From assembly GCA_016903695.1 (NCBI GenBank), contig JADQBB010000023.1, forward strand, positions 1 to 64,000: DNA of 64,000 bases, given 5' to 3'. Below, piece by piece: positions 35,676-45,587 of the stretch; position 1 is the first letter of the stretch; each line of letters opens with the position of its first letter. The notes under the pieces were generated by a model. That model saw nothing but the letters and a program-made list of their open reading frames with translations. It made no database searches and was not told the origin of the DNA. Position numbers and translations under genes: made by a program. This stretch comes from Chlorogloea purpurea SAG 13.99. Its GTDB lineage: Bacteria > Cyanobacteriota > Cyanobacteriia > Cyanobacteriales > Microcystaceae.

Positions 35676-36618
35676 ATTTAGCCAACTGAACGATCGCGTC
35701 GCCTTGATTGACTAAAGGATTCTGGACGTGACCGATAACCATACCGTCTGCCGGGGAAGAAATTTTAACTTTATCTTCACCGAAAGCATCGGTAATCATC
35801 CCCAAAGATTGCCGCTTCTTTACCCTCTCCCCCAAACATACCCCCAGATGCACCACGCCGCCGCGACTCGCCCGCACCCATGTAGTCTCCCGCACCTCGA
35901 TCGAATTACGATCGATCAAAGTGGAAGTATAGGGGTACATTTGTAAGTAAGCCATAGCCCGAAAAATCCCCTCCACGCCGATTTGAATGGCAGACCCGTC
36001 AAAGCGTAAAGCTTCCCCGCCCTCGTATAATAAAACGGGAATACCCTTACTGGCGGCCGCTTGGCGTAAAGACCCGTCGCGATGAGAAGAATGGATTAAT
36101 AAAGGCGCGCCGAAGGACTGGGCGAAATTATAAGTAGCTTCATCTTCAAGATTGGCCCGCACCTGGGGCATATTGGTTCGCGGTTGGCCTGCGGTATGGA
36201 GGTCGATACCGTGAGTGCTATGCTTGACCACTTCTTCCATGAACAGGTAAGCTAATCTAGAAGCCAGAGAGCCGTTAGGAGAACCTGGAAAAGAGCGATT
36301 AAGATCTCTCCTGTCGGGTAAATAGCGGGATTGTTCGATGAAACCGAACACATTCACCACCGGCACGGCGATGATCGTCCCCTCTAAATATTTAGTGCGT
36401 ACCCTGGCTAATACCTGACGGATGATTTCCACACCGTTAATCTCATCACCGTGAATCGCCGCGCTCAACCAGAGTTTCGGCCCCGCCCCTTGACCGTTGA
36501 CGACGATCACGGGAAGATTTATAGGTATTTGTGTCGCTAAATGTCCCACTGGAATATCTAAACGTTTCCTTTTTCCTGGAGCGATAATTTCCCCGGCGAT
36601 TTCTATAGCATGATCCAC
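35659..36618 (-). CDS. succinylglutamate desuccinylase/aspartoacylase family hydrolase
   Basis: A 319-residue zinc hydrolase of the AstE/AspA carboxypeptidase-like family. The zinc site is in the HGDEINGVEI block near residue 56 and DLHTAG near 150. VNVFGFIEQSRYLPDRRDLNRSFPG carries the family arginine and asparagine. After about residue 240 there is a biotinyl-like C-terminal domain. It lies 21 bases after the rimK-like gene and in the same direction, a pairing also seen in other bacteria. It may remove what RimK adds, or act on N-acyl amino acids. Confidence 0.85.
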   Translation of the reverse strand: MDHAIEIAGEIIAPGKRKRLDIPVGHLATQIPINLPVIVVNGQGAGPKLWLSAAIHGDEINGVEIIRQVLARVRTKYLEGTIIAVPVVNVFGFIEQSRYLPDRRDLNRSFPGSPNGSLASRLAYLFMEEVVKHSTHGIDLHTAGQPRTNMPQVRANLEDEATYNFAQSFGAPLLIHSSHRDGSLRQAAASKGIPVLLYEGGEALRFDGSAIQIGVEGIFRAMAYLQMYPYTSTLIDRNSIEVRETTWVRASRGGVVHLGVCLGERVKKRQSLGMITDAFGEDKVKISSPADGMVIGHVQNPLVNQGDAIVQLAKFNLTI

Positions 36619-36639
36619 TATCTGCCCGATTACCTGTAG

Positions 36640-37545
36640 TTAAAATTGATTCCGATCGCGCGTTACTCCTAAGATAGCGTTTTTCGCCACGAAATCGATA
36701 ATTCTCGCCGCCACATCCACACCCGTCGCCGCTTCGATACCTTCGAGGCCGGGGGAAGAATTCACCTCTATCACCACGGGGCCGTGATTCGATCGTAACA
36801 GATCCACCCCCGCCACCCGCAAACCCATCGCCTTCGCCGCCCTGATAGCGGTGCTACGCTCCTCCGGGGTTAATTTTACCTTTTCTGCTTTGCCGCCGCG
36901 GTGGAGATTAGAGCGAAAATCTCCCTCCGCCCCCTGACGCTTCATCGCCGCTATCACTTTGTTATCCACCACGAAACAACGTAAATCGGAACTGTCAGCT
37001 TCTTTGATGAACTCCTGCACTAGGATATTCGCCTCTAGTTGCCGGAAAGCTTCGATTACCGATTTAGCCGCTTGATGGGTTTCCGCTAACACCACGCCGA
37101 TGCCTTGAGTGCCTTCTAGAAGTTTAATAACTACCGGGGCCCCACCCACGGTTTCGATCAAACCGTCGATGTCTTGGGTGGCGTGGGCGAAACCCGTCAC
37201 CGGGAGACCGATTCCTTCGCGGGCCAATATCTGCAAACAGCGTAACTTATCCCGCGCCCTCGAAATCGCTTGGGAGTCGTTAGTGCTGAAAACTCCCATC
37301 ACCTCGAACTGTCTCACTACCGCTGTGCCGTAGAAGGTTTTCGAGGCGGCTATTCTAGGGATGATCGCGTCGAAACTTTCCAAGGTTTTGCCGTTGTAAA
37401 CCACGCTAGGTTTATGGGAGGTGATATTCATATAACAGCGCAGGTAATTGATCACCCGCATCTGGTGCCCTTTGGCTTCACCTGCTTCCTTCAATCTTTT
37501 GGTGGAATACAGAGAAGCATCTTGAGACAAAATTGCGATTTTCAT
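36640..37545 (-). CDS. rimK: RimK-family ATP-grasp glutamate ligase
   Basis: A 301-residue ATP-grasp ligase very close in length and motifs to E. coli RimK, which adds glutamates to the C-terminus of ribosomal protein S6. Family blocks are [23 protein letters not shown], the ATP loop [15 protein letters not shown], and [14 protein letters not shown] at the metal site. It starts 259 bases from narB in the opposite direction and is followed by the aspartoacylase-like hydrolase. S6 modification is the default reading. Another peptide substrate is possible. Confidence 0.85.
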   Translation of the reverse strand: MKIAILSQDASLYSTKRLKEAGEAKGHQMRVINYLRCYMNITSHKPSVVYNGKTLESFDAIIPRIAASKTFYGTAVVRQFEVMGVFSTNDSQAISRARDKLRCLQILAREGIGLPVTGFAHATQDIDGLIETVGGAPVVIKLLEGTQGIGVVLAETHQAAKSVIEAFRQLEANILVQEFIKEADSSDLRCFVVDNKVIAAMKRQGAEGDFRSNLHRGGKAEKVKLTPEERSTAIRAAKAMGLRVAGVDLLRSNHGPVVIEVNSSPGLEGIEAATGVDVAARIIDFVAKNAILGVTRDRNQF

Positions 37546-37727
37546 GCTCGATCGGGGTGGAAAAATATTATTAAAAAAATTTAATGGAGTGCCGTGGGGA
37601 GAGGGGAAAATATTAATTCATATTGCTCATCGATCGATACAGAATCAGTATACAAGTAATCGGCCCCGCTCTTTTATGTACAATTCGCATCAAAACAATC
37701 CTTATTCTCCAATGGTTTGCTAAAAGG

Positions 37728-37741
37728 GTAATAAAAGTTAC
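37728..37741. promoter_or_regulatory. NtcA binding site upstream of narB
   Basis: GTAATAAAAGTTAC is a perfect match to the NtcA consensus GTA-N8-TAC. It lies 64 bases upstream of the narB start. NtcA activates nitrate assimilation genes in cyanobacteria when ammonium is low, so the location fits. A clean -10 box of the form TAN3T at the canonical distance is not obvious. Confidence 0.75.
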
Positions 37742-37804
37742 AAATTTTCCCATTAAATCTGAAGACCATGTTAAAAGAAGTCCTCAAGCAAAGCTCACCT
37801 GTTT

Positions 37805-39964
37805 ATGTCCCCATCAACCAAAACCCTCTGCCCCTATTGTGGAGTAGGATGCGGTTTAGAAGTAACACCCCAGACGGCGGGAGATGCCGTGGCGAGAGTG
37901 ACGGCCCATAAAGCCCACCCCTCCAGTCAGGGTATGATGTGCGTCAAGGGGGCGACGGTGGCTCAATCCCTAGATAAAAACCGACTGACCACACCGATGC
38001 TCCGGGACAATTTAGGAGAAGATTTTCGGGCTTGTAGTTGGGAGGAAGCTTATAACAGGATTATAGGGGAAATTCAGAGAACGATCGCCACTATCGGGGT
38101 AGATGGCATCTGTATGTATGGTTCGGGGCAATTCCAAACCGAAGATTACTACATCGCCCAAAAACTCCTCAAGGGCTGTCTCGGCACTAATAATTTTGAC
38201 GCTAACTCGCGCCTGTGTATGTCCAGCGCCGTCTCCGCCTACATCGGCAGTTTCGGGGCCGACGGCCCCCCCTGTTGCTACGACGACCTAGAATTAACCG
38301 ACTGCGCCTTTCTCATCGGCACCAACACCGCCGAATGTCACCCGATCGTTTTCAATCGCCTTCATAAATATCTAAAACGCAATCTTGAAGCGAAACTGAT
38401 CGTCGTTGACCCCCGCCGGACGAAAACCGCCGAGGCAGCCGATCTTCATCTTGCCATCCATCCGGGGACAGATATAGACCTACTCAACGGCATCGCCCAT
38501 TTATTAATGAAATGGGATAAATTCGATCGTGATTTCATCGCTGAATGTACGGGCGGCTTCCCCGAATACGCCGAAGTTATCCGTCATTACCCGCCAGAAG
38601 TAGTAACTCGAACTTGCGGTATCAGCGTCGAAGATTTAGAACAGGCTGCTCAATACTGGGCCCGATCGACAAAAGTATTATCTCTCTGGTCGATGGGCAT
38701 CAATCAATCTTCCGAAGGCACAGCCAAAGCACGCTCTATCATCAATCTCCATCTACTAACGGGTAATATCGGGGTTCCTGGGGCTGGGCCTTTCTCCCTC
38801 ACGGGACAACCGAACGCAATGGGAGGGAGAGAAGCGGGGGGATTATCCCACCTACTACCTGGTTATCGTAGCGTTATTAACCCCGCTCACCGGGACGAGG
38901 TGGAGAAATTATGGGGATTACCGGCGGGGCAGATTTCCCCCCTACCTGGTCGGGGTGTTTGGCAAATGATCACGGGTTTGGAGAGCGAGGAAGTGGGTTT
39001 ACTGTGGATTGCCGCCACTAATCCCGCGGTGAGTATGCCGGATTTGGAAAGGACGAAACGGGCATTGCTCAAATCCCCTTTCACGGTTTATCAAGACGCT
39101 TATTACCCCACGGAAACCTCCGCCTACGCCCATCTACTTCTACCCGCCGCCCAATGGGGAGAGAAAACGGGTACTATGACCAATTCCGAGCGCGTCGTTA
39201 CTCTCTGTCAAGCTTTCCGCCCCGCCCCGGGCGAGGCTAAAGCCGATTGGGAAATCTTCGCAGAAGTGGGTCGCCGTCTCGGTTTCGGGCAACACTTCCC
39301 GTTTAGGAACTCGGCCGAAGTTCACTCGGAATTTATGAGTTTTACGGAGGGGAGACCCTGCGAGATGACGGGGATGAGTTACGAGCGTCTCCAAAAGGAA
39401 GGGCCGCTACAGTGGCCTTGTACGGCGGAACAACCCCATAAAGCCACGAAGCGTTTATACACCGATCGACGCTTTCACACCCCCGATGGTAAAGCCAGAT
39501 TCGCCCCCGTCTACTCCCACGGTTTAGCTGAGCCTCCCGACTCCGATTATCCCTACGTTCTCACTATCGGCAGATTATACGGTCATTGGCACACCCAGAC
39601 CCGTACCGGGCGCATCGAGAAAATCCAGAAAATGCACCCTAATCCTTTTGTGGAGATACATCCTAAAGACGCAACCCGATTGGGAATAGAAGAGGGGCAA
39701 ATGGTAGAAATAAGCTCACGCCGGGGGATGTGTCGTTTTCCCGCTTTGATCACTAGGGCTATCACTCCAGGTTGTGTATTCGTACCGATGCACTGGGGCC
39801 TTTTATGGGCCGAAGGTGCTGAGGCTAATAATCTCAGCCACTCCGCCGCCTGCCCCATTTCCGGGCAACCCGAATTAAAAGCCTGTGCAGTGCAGTTAAT
39901 TCCGGTTACTGATCCCTTAACGAAAATAAAAGAAGCACCTGCCCTAGCACCAACGATAGGATAG
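37805..39964 (+). CDS. narB: ferredoxin-dependent assimilatory nitrate reductase NarB
   Basis: A 719-residue molybdopterin enzyme reducing nitrate to nitrite with electrons from ferredoxin. The N-terminal [4Fe-4S] ligands are CPYCGVGC followed by CVKG near residue 46. Molybdopterin-binding blocks include [26 protein letters not shown] and the C-terminal [15 protein letters not shown]. Length is right for the single-subunit cyanobacterial enzyme. A perfect NtcA site precedes it. Unlike the classic nir operon, nirA and nrtABCD are not adjacent. A nitrate-reductase-associated protein and an ABC transporter follow. Confidence 0.95.
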   Translation: MSPSTKTLCPYCGVGCGLEVTPQTAGDAVARVTAHKAHPSSQGMMCVKGATVAQSLDKNRLTTPMLRDNLGEDFRACSWEEAYNRIIGEIQRTIATIGVDGICMYGSGQFQTEDYYIAQKLLKGCLGTNNFDANSRLCMSSAVSAYIGSFGADGPPCCYDDLELTDCAFLIGTNTAECHPIVFNRLHKYLKRNLEAKLIVVDPRRTKTAEAADLHLAIHPGTDIDLLNGIAHLLMKWDKFDRDFIAECTGGFPEYAEVIRHYPPEVVTRTCGISVEDLEQAAQYWARSTKVLSLWSMGINQSSEGTAKARSIINLHLLTGNIGVPGAGPFSLTGQPNAMGGREAGGLSHLLPGYRSVINPAHRDEVEKLWGLPAGQISPLPGRGVWQMITGLESEEVGLLWIAATNPAVSMPDLERTKRALLKSPFTVYQDAYYPTETSAYAHLLLPAAQWGEKTGTMTNSERVVTLCQAFRPAPGEAKADWEIFAEVGRRLGFGQHFPFRNSAEVHSEFMSFTEGRPCEMTGMSYERLQKEGPLQWPCTAEQPHKATKRLYTDRRFHTPDGKARFAPVYSHGLAEPPDSDYPYVLTIGRLYGHWHTQTRTGRIEKIQKMHPNPFVEIHPKDATRLGIEEGQMVEISSRRGMCRFPALITRAITPGCVFVPMHWGLLWAEGAEANNLSHSAACPISGQPELKACAVQLIPVTDPLTKIKEAPALAPTIG

Positions 39965-39987
39965 AAGCATTTTAGGTCTATTTAGTT

Positions 39988-40440
39988 ATGTCGGATTTTT
40001 TCGCTTTTGAAGCTGATTTCGTGCAATCTCTACGCTGTATTCCCATGGGGGTGCGGCTGAAGCTGGATACCTGCGGGGTCAAGTTAAAATTACAACACTG
40101 GAATTTATTAACAGCCGATGAACGACAGAATTTAGTTTCTCGACCCTGTAGGGGTGAAGAGGAAGTAAGAGACTATCGAGATTATCTGCAAGGATTAATT
40201 CAGGTGAAAACTGGCACGAAAGCGGCCGAATTAGCTATAGACCCCCACCCTCCCTGGCTCGACCCCACTATAATTCCTGCGAGCGTGCAAGAGAAAGCGG
40301 CGGAATTTTCAGTGAATTTAACTTGGGAACAGTGGCAAAGTCTCACACCGGGCCAGAGATTCGCTCTGATCAAACTCAGTCGTTCGAGTCACGAAAACCT
40401 CAACTTTTACCCCGCCCTTCGGGAATTTAACCTGGCTTAG
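39988..40440 (+). CDS. nitrate reductase associated protein
   Basis: A 150-residue soluble protein of the small family found next to narB in cyanobacteria (nitrate_red_assoc). The N-terminal half has FEADFVQSLRCIPMGVRLKLDTCGVKL, and the C-terminal half a repeat-like helical element (LTWEQWQSLTPGQRFALIKLSRS). Its biochemical role is not established; involvement in reductase maturation or activity is inferred from gene neighbourhood. It begins 24 bases after narB, so co-transcription is likely. Confidence 0.85.
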   Translation: MSDFFAFEADFVQSLRCIPMGVRLKLDTCGVKLKLQHWNLLTADERQNLVSRPCRGEEEVRDYRDYLQGLIQVKTGTKAAELAIDPHPPWLDPTIIPASVQEKAAEFSVNLTWEQWQSLTPGQRFALIKLSRSSHENLNFYPALREFNLA

Positions 40441-40486
40441 TCTCTCGATCGTGCCATAATGAGAATGCACTTCACATAGGGCTGTT

Positions 40487-41839
40487 ATGGCGATTAAGAC
40501 AGCAGCAGATGGGATTATTACCTTAAAAAACGTCGGTAAATCCTATATACAACCGAATAAGCAACAAATTAGTATTTTAGATAACATCAGTCTCGAATTG
40601 CGTCGGGGTGAGATCGTCGCTTTATTAGGCCCCTCCGGTTCGGGTAAATCAACGCTGATGCGGATAATTGCCGGATTGAATCCCCCCACCACGGGTGAAG
40701 TGCTGTACCGCGGCAGGCCACTAACGGGATTAAATCCAGGGGTGGCGATCGTTTTTCAAAGTTTCGCTCTCTATCCCTGGCTGACGGTGTTAGAAAACGT
40801 GGAATTGGGACTCAAGGCTAAAGGTATCCCCAGTGACCTGCGGGAACCGAAAGCTTTAGAAATGATCGACGTGATCGGCCTCGATGGTTTTGAAAACGCT
40901 TACCCGAAAGAATTATCCGGGGGGATGCGCCAGCGGGTAGGTTTCGCCCGCGCTCTTGCCGTGGAACCGGAATTACTCTGTATGGACGAGCCTTTCTCGG
41001 CTTTAGACGTACTGACGGCGGAAAACCTGCGGATAGAATTACTGGATCTGTGGCTGGAAAAACGGATTCCCACCCAATCTATCCTCATCGTCACCCACGG
41101 GATCGAAGAAGCGGTGATTTTGGCCGATCGTATTATCGTCTTGGGGCGCAATCCTGGACGCATACGCGCGGATTTTCCCGTCACCCTCAAACACTACCGG
41201 GATCGCAAGAGTCCCCACTTCCAAGCGCTCGTGGATCGGGTTTATACCATCCTCACCAACCCCGACCTCGATACCGTGGAACCTCAATCCACCATCAGCA
41301 CCCCTAAAGCCAGTAACGCTAAATACCAAGCCCTGCCATCGGTGCGGATCGGTTCGATCGCCGGTTTCTTGGAATTATTAGAAGATAGATCCAATCGCGA
41401 TCTCTACCGTCTCGGACAGGAGTTGCAGTTAGAAGTAGACGATATTCTCCCTATCGTCGAGGCGGCGAAGTTCATGGACTTGATCGAATTGCGGGAGGGG
41501 GATATTTATCTTAAACCGATCGCCCATCAATTCATAGGGGGTAATATCGATTTCAGGAAACAGATCATCCGTCAACAATTACTACAACATATTCGCCTCG
41601 TCCAACAGATCAATAATCTCTGTCGCTCCAAGCAGAATAATCGCGTCCCCGAAGAATTAATCCTCGATCTGTTAGGCAATCATTTCAGCGCTCACGAGGC
41701 GGAAAGACAGATGAAAACCGCGATCGATTGGGGGCGTTACGCCGAACTCTACAGTTATGACGAACCGGCGGGGGAAATATTCATCGAGGAAGAAGAGGAA
41801 AATAGACCTCTAGCCACCGCCAACCAATCCGAAACATAA
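40487..41839 (+). CDS. NitT/TauT-type ABC transporter ATPase with AAA-associated C-terminal domain
   Basis: A 450-residue protein. Residues 1-255 are an importer ATPase: Walker A GPSGSGKST, signature LSGGMRQRVGFARA, Walker B LLCMDEPFSALD, switch histidine VTHGIEEA. It belongs to the nitrate/sulfonate/taurine group. Residues 280-430 are an AAA-associated C-terminal domain (VRIGSIAGFLELLEDR onward), probably regulatory, as seen in some transporters of this class. A 16-base gap links it to the permease. The position behind narB suggests a nitrogen compound as substrate, but no binding protein is adjacent. Confidence 0.88.
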   Translation: MAIKTAADGIITLKNVGKSYIQPNKQQISILDNISLELRRGEIVALLGPSGSGKSTLMRIIAGLNPPTTGEVLYRGRPLTGLNPGVAIVFQSFALYPWLTVLENVELGLKAKGIPSDLREPKALEMIDVIGLDGFENAYPKELSGGMRQRVGFARALAVEPELLCMDEPFSALDVLTAENLRIELLDLWLEKRIPTQSILIVTHGIEEAVILADRIIVLGRNPGRIRADFPVTLKHYRDRKSPHFQALVDRVYTILTNPDLDTVEPQSTISTPKASNAKYQALPSVRIGSIAGFLELLEDRSNRDLYRLGQELQLEVDDILPIVEAAKFMDLIELREGDIYLKPIAHQFIGGNIDFRKQIIRQQLLQHIRLVQQINNLCRSKQNNRVPEELILDLLGNHFSAHEAERQMKTAIDWGRYAELYSYDEPAGEIFIEEEEENRPLATANQSET

Positions 41840-41854
41840 ACTTCGAGACTGCTT

Positions 41855-43591
41855 ATGACCCGCCCCTTAACTCCAGAAAACAAAACGATCGATCGTTCCG
41901 CCTGGTCCTGGCAAGACACTTTACTCATTCTCGCCACCCTCACTTTAATTTTTATCATCGTGCGTACCGCCTCTAACTTCACCGGGACTTATTACCCCAA
42001 TCTGGAAATACAAACTGACCCGTCAGTATTACCAGGATACACGGCCCAAACTTTGTTACGCATGGTGAGCGCTTACGTTCTCAGTTTACTTTTCAGCGTG
42101 ATCTACGCGTATACGGCCTATCGTTCCCAGTTAGCTTCCCAGATTCTCATACCGCTTCTGGACATATTGCAATCGATCCCGGTTTTATCTTTTTTACCTG
42201 GGGTGGTTCTAGCTTTAATCGCCCTCTTTCCAGGTCAGAGAATCGGTATCGAACTGGCGGCGATCGTTCTCATCTTCACGGGTATGACCTGGAATCTGAC
42301 TTTCAGTTTCTATCAATCCCTCTCCAATATCCCCCGCGAACTTCTGGAAGCCTCTAAAGTTTACCGCCTCAATTTCTGGCAGCGTTTCTGGACTCTGGAA
42401 TTACCCGCCGGGGTGATCGGTTTGGTGTGGAATAGCGTTATGTCGGTGGCCGGGGGTTGGTTTTTCCTGATAGCGATCGAATCTTTCACTCTCGGTAATC
42501 GCTCTTTTAAATTGCCCGGGTTGGGATCTTTCCTGGCTAAAGCCGCCGATGAAGGGGATATGGTATCGATCGTCTGGGGTCTGGGAGTTCTGATCACCGT
42601 TATCGTGCTGATCGATTTCTTCATCTGGCGACCGTTGATCGCTTGGGCGGAGAAGTTCAAATACGAGACGGTGGAGGCAGATAATGAGCCTTTCTCTCAC
42701 GTTCTCGATTTCCTGCGTCGCTCTCCTACTTTAAGGGTGTTGGTCGATCGCTTCTGGTCTCCTTTTGCGGCCTCTCTTGATAGCACCCTCGGTCGTGCTT
42801 TTCTTCCGTGTTATACCATAAAAAAGGTAAAAAGTCAAGATAGTTGGGGAAAATGGATCGGTTGGATATTGGGGGCGGGATTCGGCGGCATAGTCTTGTG
42901 GGGAACTTGGGAGGCGGCGATATTATTACAGAAATTGAGTTTCGCTGACTGGCAAGAGGTGATCGTCGGGGCGCTATATACGGCGATGAGAGTGATCGTG
43001 GCCTTGATACTATCCCTATTATGGACTGTGCCGGTGGGAGTGGCGATCGGGCGCAACCCCCGTTTATCACAGATTCTCCAGCCTCTCGTACAGATCGCCG
43101 CTTCCGTACCCGCTACCGCCCTATTCCCGGTGTTGTTGGTATTTTTAGCCAGGCTGGGGGGCGGGTTGCAGATAGGATCGATCGCTCTGATGATGCTGGG
43201 CACGATGTGGTACATACTCTTTAACGTTATCGCCGGGGCCCAATCCATACCCTCGGAATTATTTGAAGCGGCTAAGGTATATCGTCTCTCCACGGTTCAA
43301 CGTTGGCGCACATTAATCCTACCTGGTATCTTCCCCTATTTGATCACCGGGATTATCACCGCGGTGGGGGGTGCGTGGAACGCTAGTATCGTCAGCGAGT
43401 ACATTAAATTTCAAGGGCAGACTGTCACTACACCTGGACTGGGGGCGACGATTTCCCTGGCTACAGAAAAAGGTAATTTTCCTCTGTTATTAGCGGCGAC
43501 GGGGGTGATGTCGTTACTGGTGGTATTAACTAATCGTTTGGTGTGGAGGAGATTGTATAAGTTAGCCCAAGAGAAGTATCAATTAATCTAA
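41855..43591 (+). CDS. fused-duplicate ABC permease (NitT/TauT type)
   Basis: A 578-residue membrane protein made of two tandem permease modules, so one chain supplies both membrane halves. Each module has its own coupling helix: EASKVYRLNFWQRFWTLELP near residue 165 and EAAKVYRLSTVQRWRTLILP near 472. About six helices are present per half, joined by a cytoplasmic linker at about 270-330. It must partner with the preceding ATPase. Substrate is unknown. A NrtA-like binding protein at 58112-59437 is the only candidate partner in the window. Confidence 0.88.
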   Translation: MTRPLTPENKTIDRSAWSWQDTLLILATLTLIFIIVRTASNFTGTYYPNLEIQTDPSVLPGYTAQTLLRMVSAYVLSLLFSVIYAYTAYRSQLASQILIPLLDILQSIPVLSFLPGVVLALIALFPGQRIGIELAAIVLIFTGMTWNLTFSFYQSLSNIPRELLEASKVYRLNFWQRFWTLELPAGVIGLVWNSVMSVAGGWFFLIAIESFTLGNRSFKLPGLGSFLAKAADEGDMVSIVWGLGVLITVIVLIDFFIWRPLIAWAEKFKYETVEADNEPFSHVLDFLRRSPTLRVLVDRFWSPFAASLDSTLGRAFLPCYTIKKVKSQDSWGKWIGWILGAGFGGIVLWGTWEAAILLQKLSFADWQEVIVGALYTAMRVIVALILSLLWTVPVGVAIGRNPRLSQILQPLVQIAASVPATALFPVLLVFLARLGGGLQIGSIALMMLGTMWYILFNVIAGAQSIPSELFEAAKVYRLSTVQRWRTLILPGIFPYLITGIITAVGGAWNASIVSEYIKFQGQTVTTPGLGATISLATEKGNFPLLLAATGVMSLLVVLTNRLVWRRLYKLAQEKYQLI

Positions 43592-43654
43592 GATAGATTT
43601 TTTATGAAAATACCCTCGTCCTATAATAGCCAATAGGTCAATATAGGATAAATT

Positions 43655-44557
43655 ATGCTCGCCTCAACCCGAGAACTTCTAGAGACAGCCCGCAAAAATA
43701 TTTACGCCATCGGCGCTTTCAACGTGTACAACCTGGAAGGGGTGAAAGCCGTCATTAACGCCGCCGAAAAACATCGTAGCCCGGCCATGTTACAGATACA
43801 CCCCAGTGCGTTGATCTACGGCAAGTCCACATTAATAGCCATGTGTTTAGAAGCGGCTCGATCGTCCTTGGTTCCCATATCCGTCCATCTCGACCACAGC
43901 ACCAAAAGTAAAGATATATATCAAGCCTTGAGCGCGGGGATGCGATCGATTATGGCCGATGGTTCCCATTTACAATATAAAGACAATCTAGCCTTCACGA
44001 GAGAGATGACCCGATTAGCCCACGAGTACGGCGCGGTAGTAGAGGCGGAAATAGGTAGAATCAGCGGCACAGAAGACGGGCTGACCATAGCGGAAAAAGA
44101 AGCGAAAATGACCGACCCGGAACAAGCGGTGGAATTCGTCGCCGCTACCGGGGTAGATTTTCTCGCCGTGACCATCGGTAACGTTCACGGGGAATACAAA
44201 ACTCAACCTCGATTAGACTTCCCCAGACTGGCGAAAATCAAAAATTTATTACCCATCCCTTTAGTCCTACACGGCGCGTCTGGATTACCCGCCGCCATGA
44301 TCAGCCAGTCGATACAATTGGGAGTATGTAAATTCAACGTCAACACCGAAGTCAGACAAGCCTATATGCAGTCATTACAAGAAGAAATATGCGGCGGGGA
44401 AACCAAAGACTTATTAGAAGTAGCCGGGGAAACCATCAGCGCGATGGAGGTAGTAATAGCCCAAAAACTAACCTTATTCGGTTCCGTCAATAAAGCCCAC
44501 CTCCACGAAACCCCCTACGCTAAAATGTTAGTTGACTTGAATCTTACTCGTCAGTGA
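43655..44557 (+). CDS. class II fructose-bisphosphate aldolase family protein
   Basis: A 300-residue zinc-dependent aldolase of the short class II group (KbaY/GatY/FbaA-like). Zinc ligands are in VHLDHS near residue 82 and in GNVHGEY and LHGASG further on. The proton-relay region is DGSHL. The family splits between fructose-1,6-bisphosphate and tagatose-1,6-bisphosphate. Its short length is closer to the tagatose type, so the Calvin-cycle role cannot be assumed. The last bases approach the convergent GT2 gene with a three-base gap. Confidence 0.8.
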   Translation: MLASTRELLETARKNIYAIGAFNVYNLEGVKAVINAAEKHRSPAMLQIHPSALIYGKSTLIAMCLEAARSSLVPISVHLDHSTKSKDIYQALSAGMRSIMADGSHLQYKDNLAFTREMTRLAHEYGAVVEAEIGRISGTEDGLTIAEKEAKMTDPEQAVEFVAATGVDFLAVTIGNVHGEYKTQPRLDFPRLAKIKNLLPIPLVLHGASGLPAAMISQSIQLGVCKFNVNTEVRQAYMQSLQEEICGGETKDLLEVAGETISAMEVVIAQKLTLFGSVNKAHLHETPYAKMLVDLNLTRQ

Positions 44558-44560
44558 AAA

Positions 44561-45529
44561 TTATCGTTTCTCATCAAAGCCACCTATTTCGGAAATTGTA
44601 TACAAAGGTCTACCCTTCACCTCCTCATAAATACGCCCGATATACTCTCCTAGAATACCGATACTGATAAGCTGCACCGACCCCAAGAAAAATATAGCGA
44701 TCATGATCGTGGCAAAACCCGTGATTGGTGATTTAGGCTGATATAAACGCCAATAAAGTACCAAGAAAGCCATGATGAAAGATAAGCCCGCTGAGAGGAG
44801 ACCCAGATAGGTAGATAGGCGCAAAGGCACGCGAGAAAAGGAGACCAAACTATTAATAGCCAAGGATAAAGACTTACGGAAAGTATACTTCACCTCCCCC
44901 GCGAAACGAGGATCGCGTTCAAACTTCACCGCCGTCTGCCGGAAACCGATCCAAGCCCTCAAACCCCTGATATAACGATTCCTCTCCGGCATCTGGTTTA
45001 ATACATTCACCACCCGCCTATCCATCAAACAAAAATCTCCCGTATCCGCCGGTATATCCACGTCAGCCAATCTTTTCAACAACCGATAAAAAATATAAGC
45101 CGTATAACGTTTAAACCAACTTTCCTTTTTCCTTTTCGTTCTTTGAGCGTAAACCACCTCGTAACCCTGCCGCCACTTTTCTAACATTCGGGGTATCAAC
45201 TCCGGGGGGTCTTGCAAATCAGCATCGAGAACGATTATCACCTCACCTCTTGCGAAATTTAACCCGGCGGTGACGGCGGTTTGGTGTCCGAAATTGCGGG
45301 CTAAACCCAGATAAGAAACTCTAGGGTCATCCTGTTGTAATCCCCTCATTAAATACAGGGAATTATCTCTACTGCCATCATTGACGAGAATTAATTCCCC
45401 CGCACCATCGAGACTATCCATCACCGAACTAACCCGGCGGTACAGTTCTAAGAGCGTTTCTTCCTCGTTATAAACGGGAACGATCAACGAATATATTGGA
45501 GAAAACTTTTGAGTATCCACATCTGGCAA
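44561..45529 (-). CDS. GT2 glycosyltransferase with two C-terminal membrane helices
   Basis: A 322-residue polyisoprenyl-phosphate glycosyltransferase of the DPM1/GtrB type. The catalytic GT-A domain shows [19 protein letters not shown], then [14 protein letters not shown] with the DxD region, and [11 protein letters not shown]. Two membrane helices follow at about 235-295. The end carries the conserved [19 protein letters not shown]. It would load a sugar onto a lipid phosphate, the kind of donor used by enzymes such as the GT39 protein at 33969-35675, but no physical link is seen. Confidence 0.88.
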   Translation of the reverse strand: MPDVDTQKFSPIYSLIVPVYNEEETLLELYRRVSSVMDSLDGAGELILVNDGSRDNSLYLMRGLQQDDPRVSYLGLARNFGHQTAVTAGLNFARGEVIIVLDADLQDPPELIPRMLEKWRQGYEVVYAQRTKRKKESWFKRYTAYIFYRLLKRLADVDIPADTGDFCLMDRRVVNVLNQMPERNRYIRGLRAWIGFRQTAVKFERDPRFAGEVKYTFRKSLSLAINSLVSFSRVPLRLSTYLGLLSAGLSFIMAFLVLYWRLYQPKSPITGFATIMIAIFFLGSVQLISIGILGEYIGRIYEEVKGRPLYTISEIGGFDEKR

Positions 45530-45587
45530 ACAATCTTTAACCCTAGCATAGAATAGTCTGTAGCTAGTGGTTAAAGATTCCCGAAAA

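Noticed and set aside
37623-37847. 74-residue plus-strand frame overlapping the narB start.
   Set aside because: It spans the NtcA site and the narB start codon, so it is promoter sequence rather than a gene.
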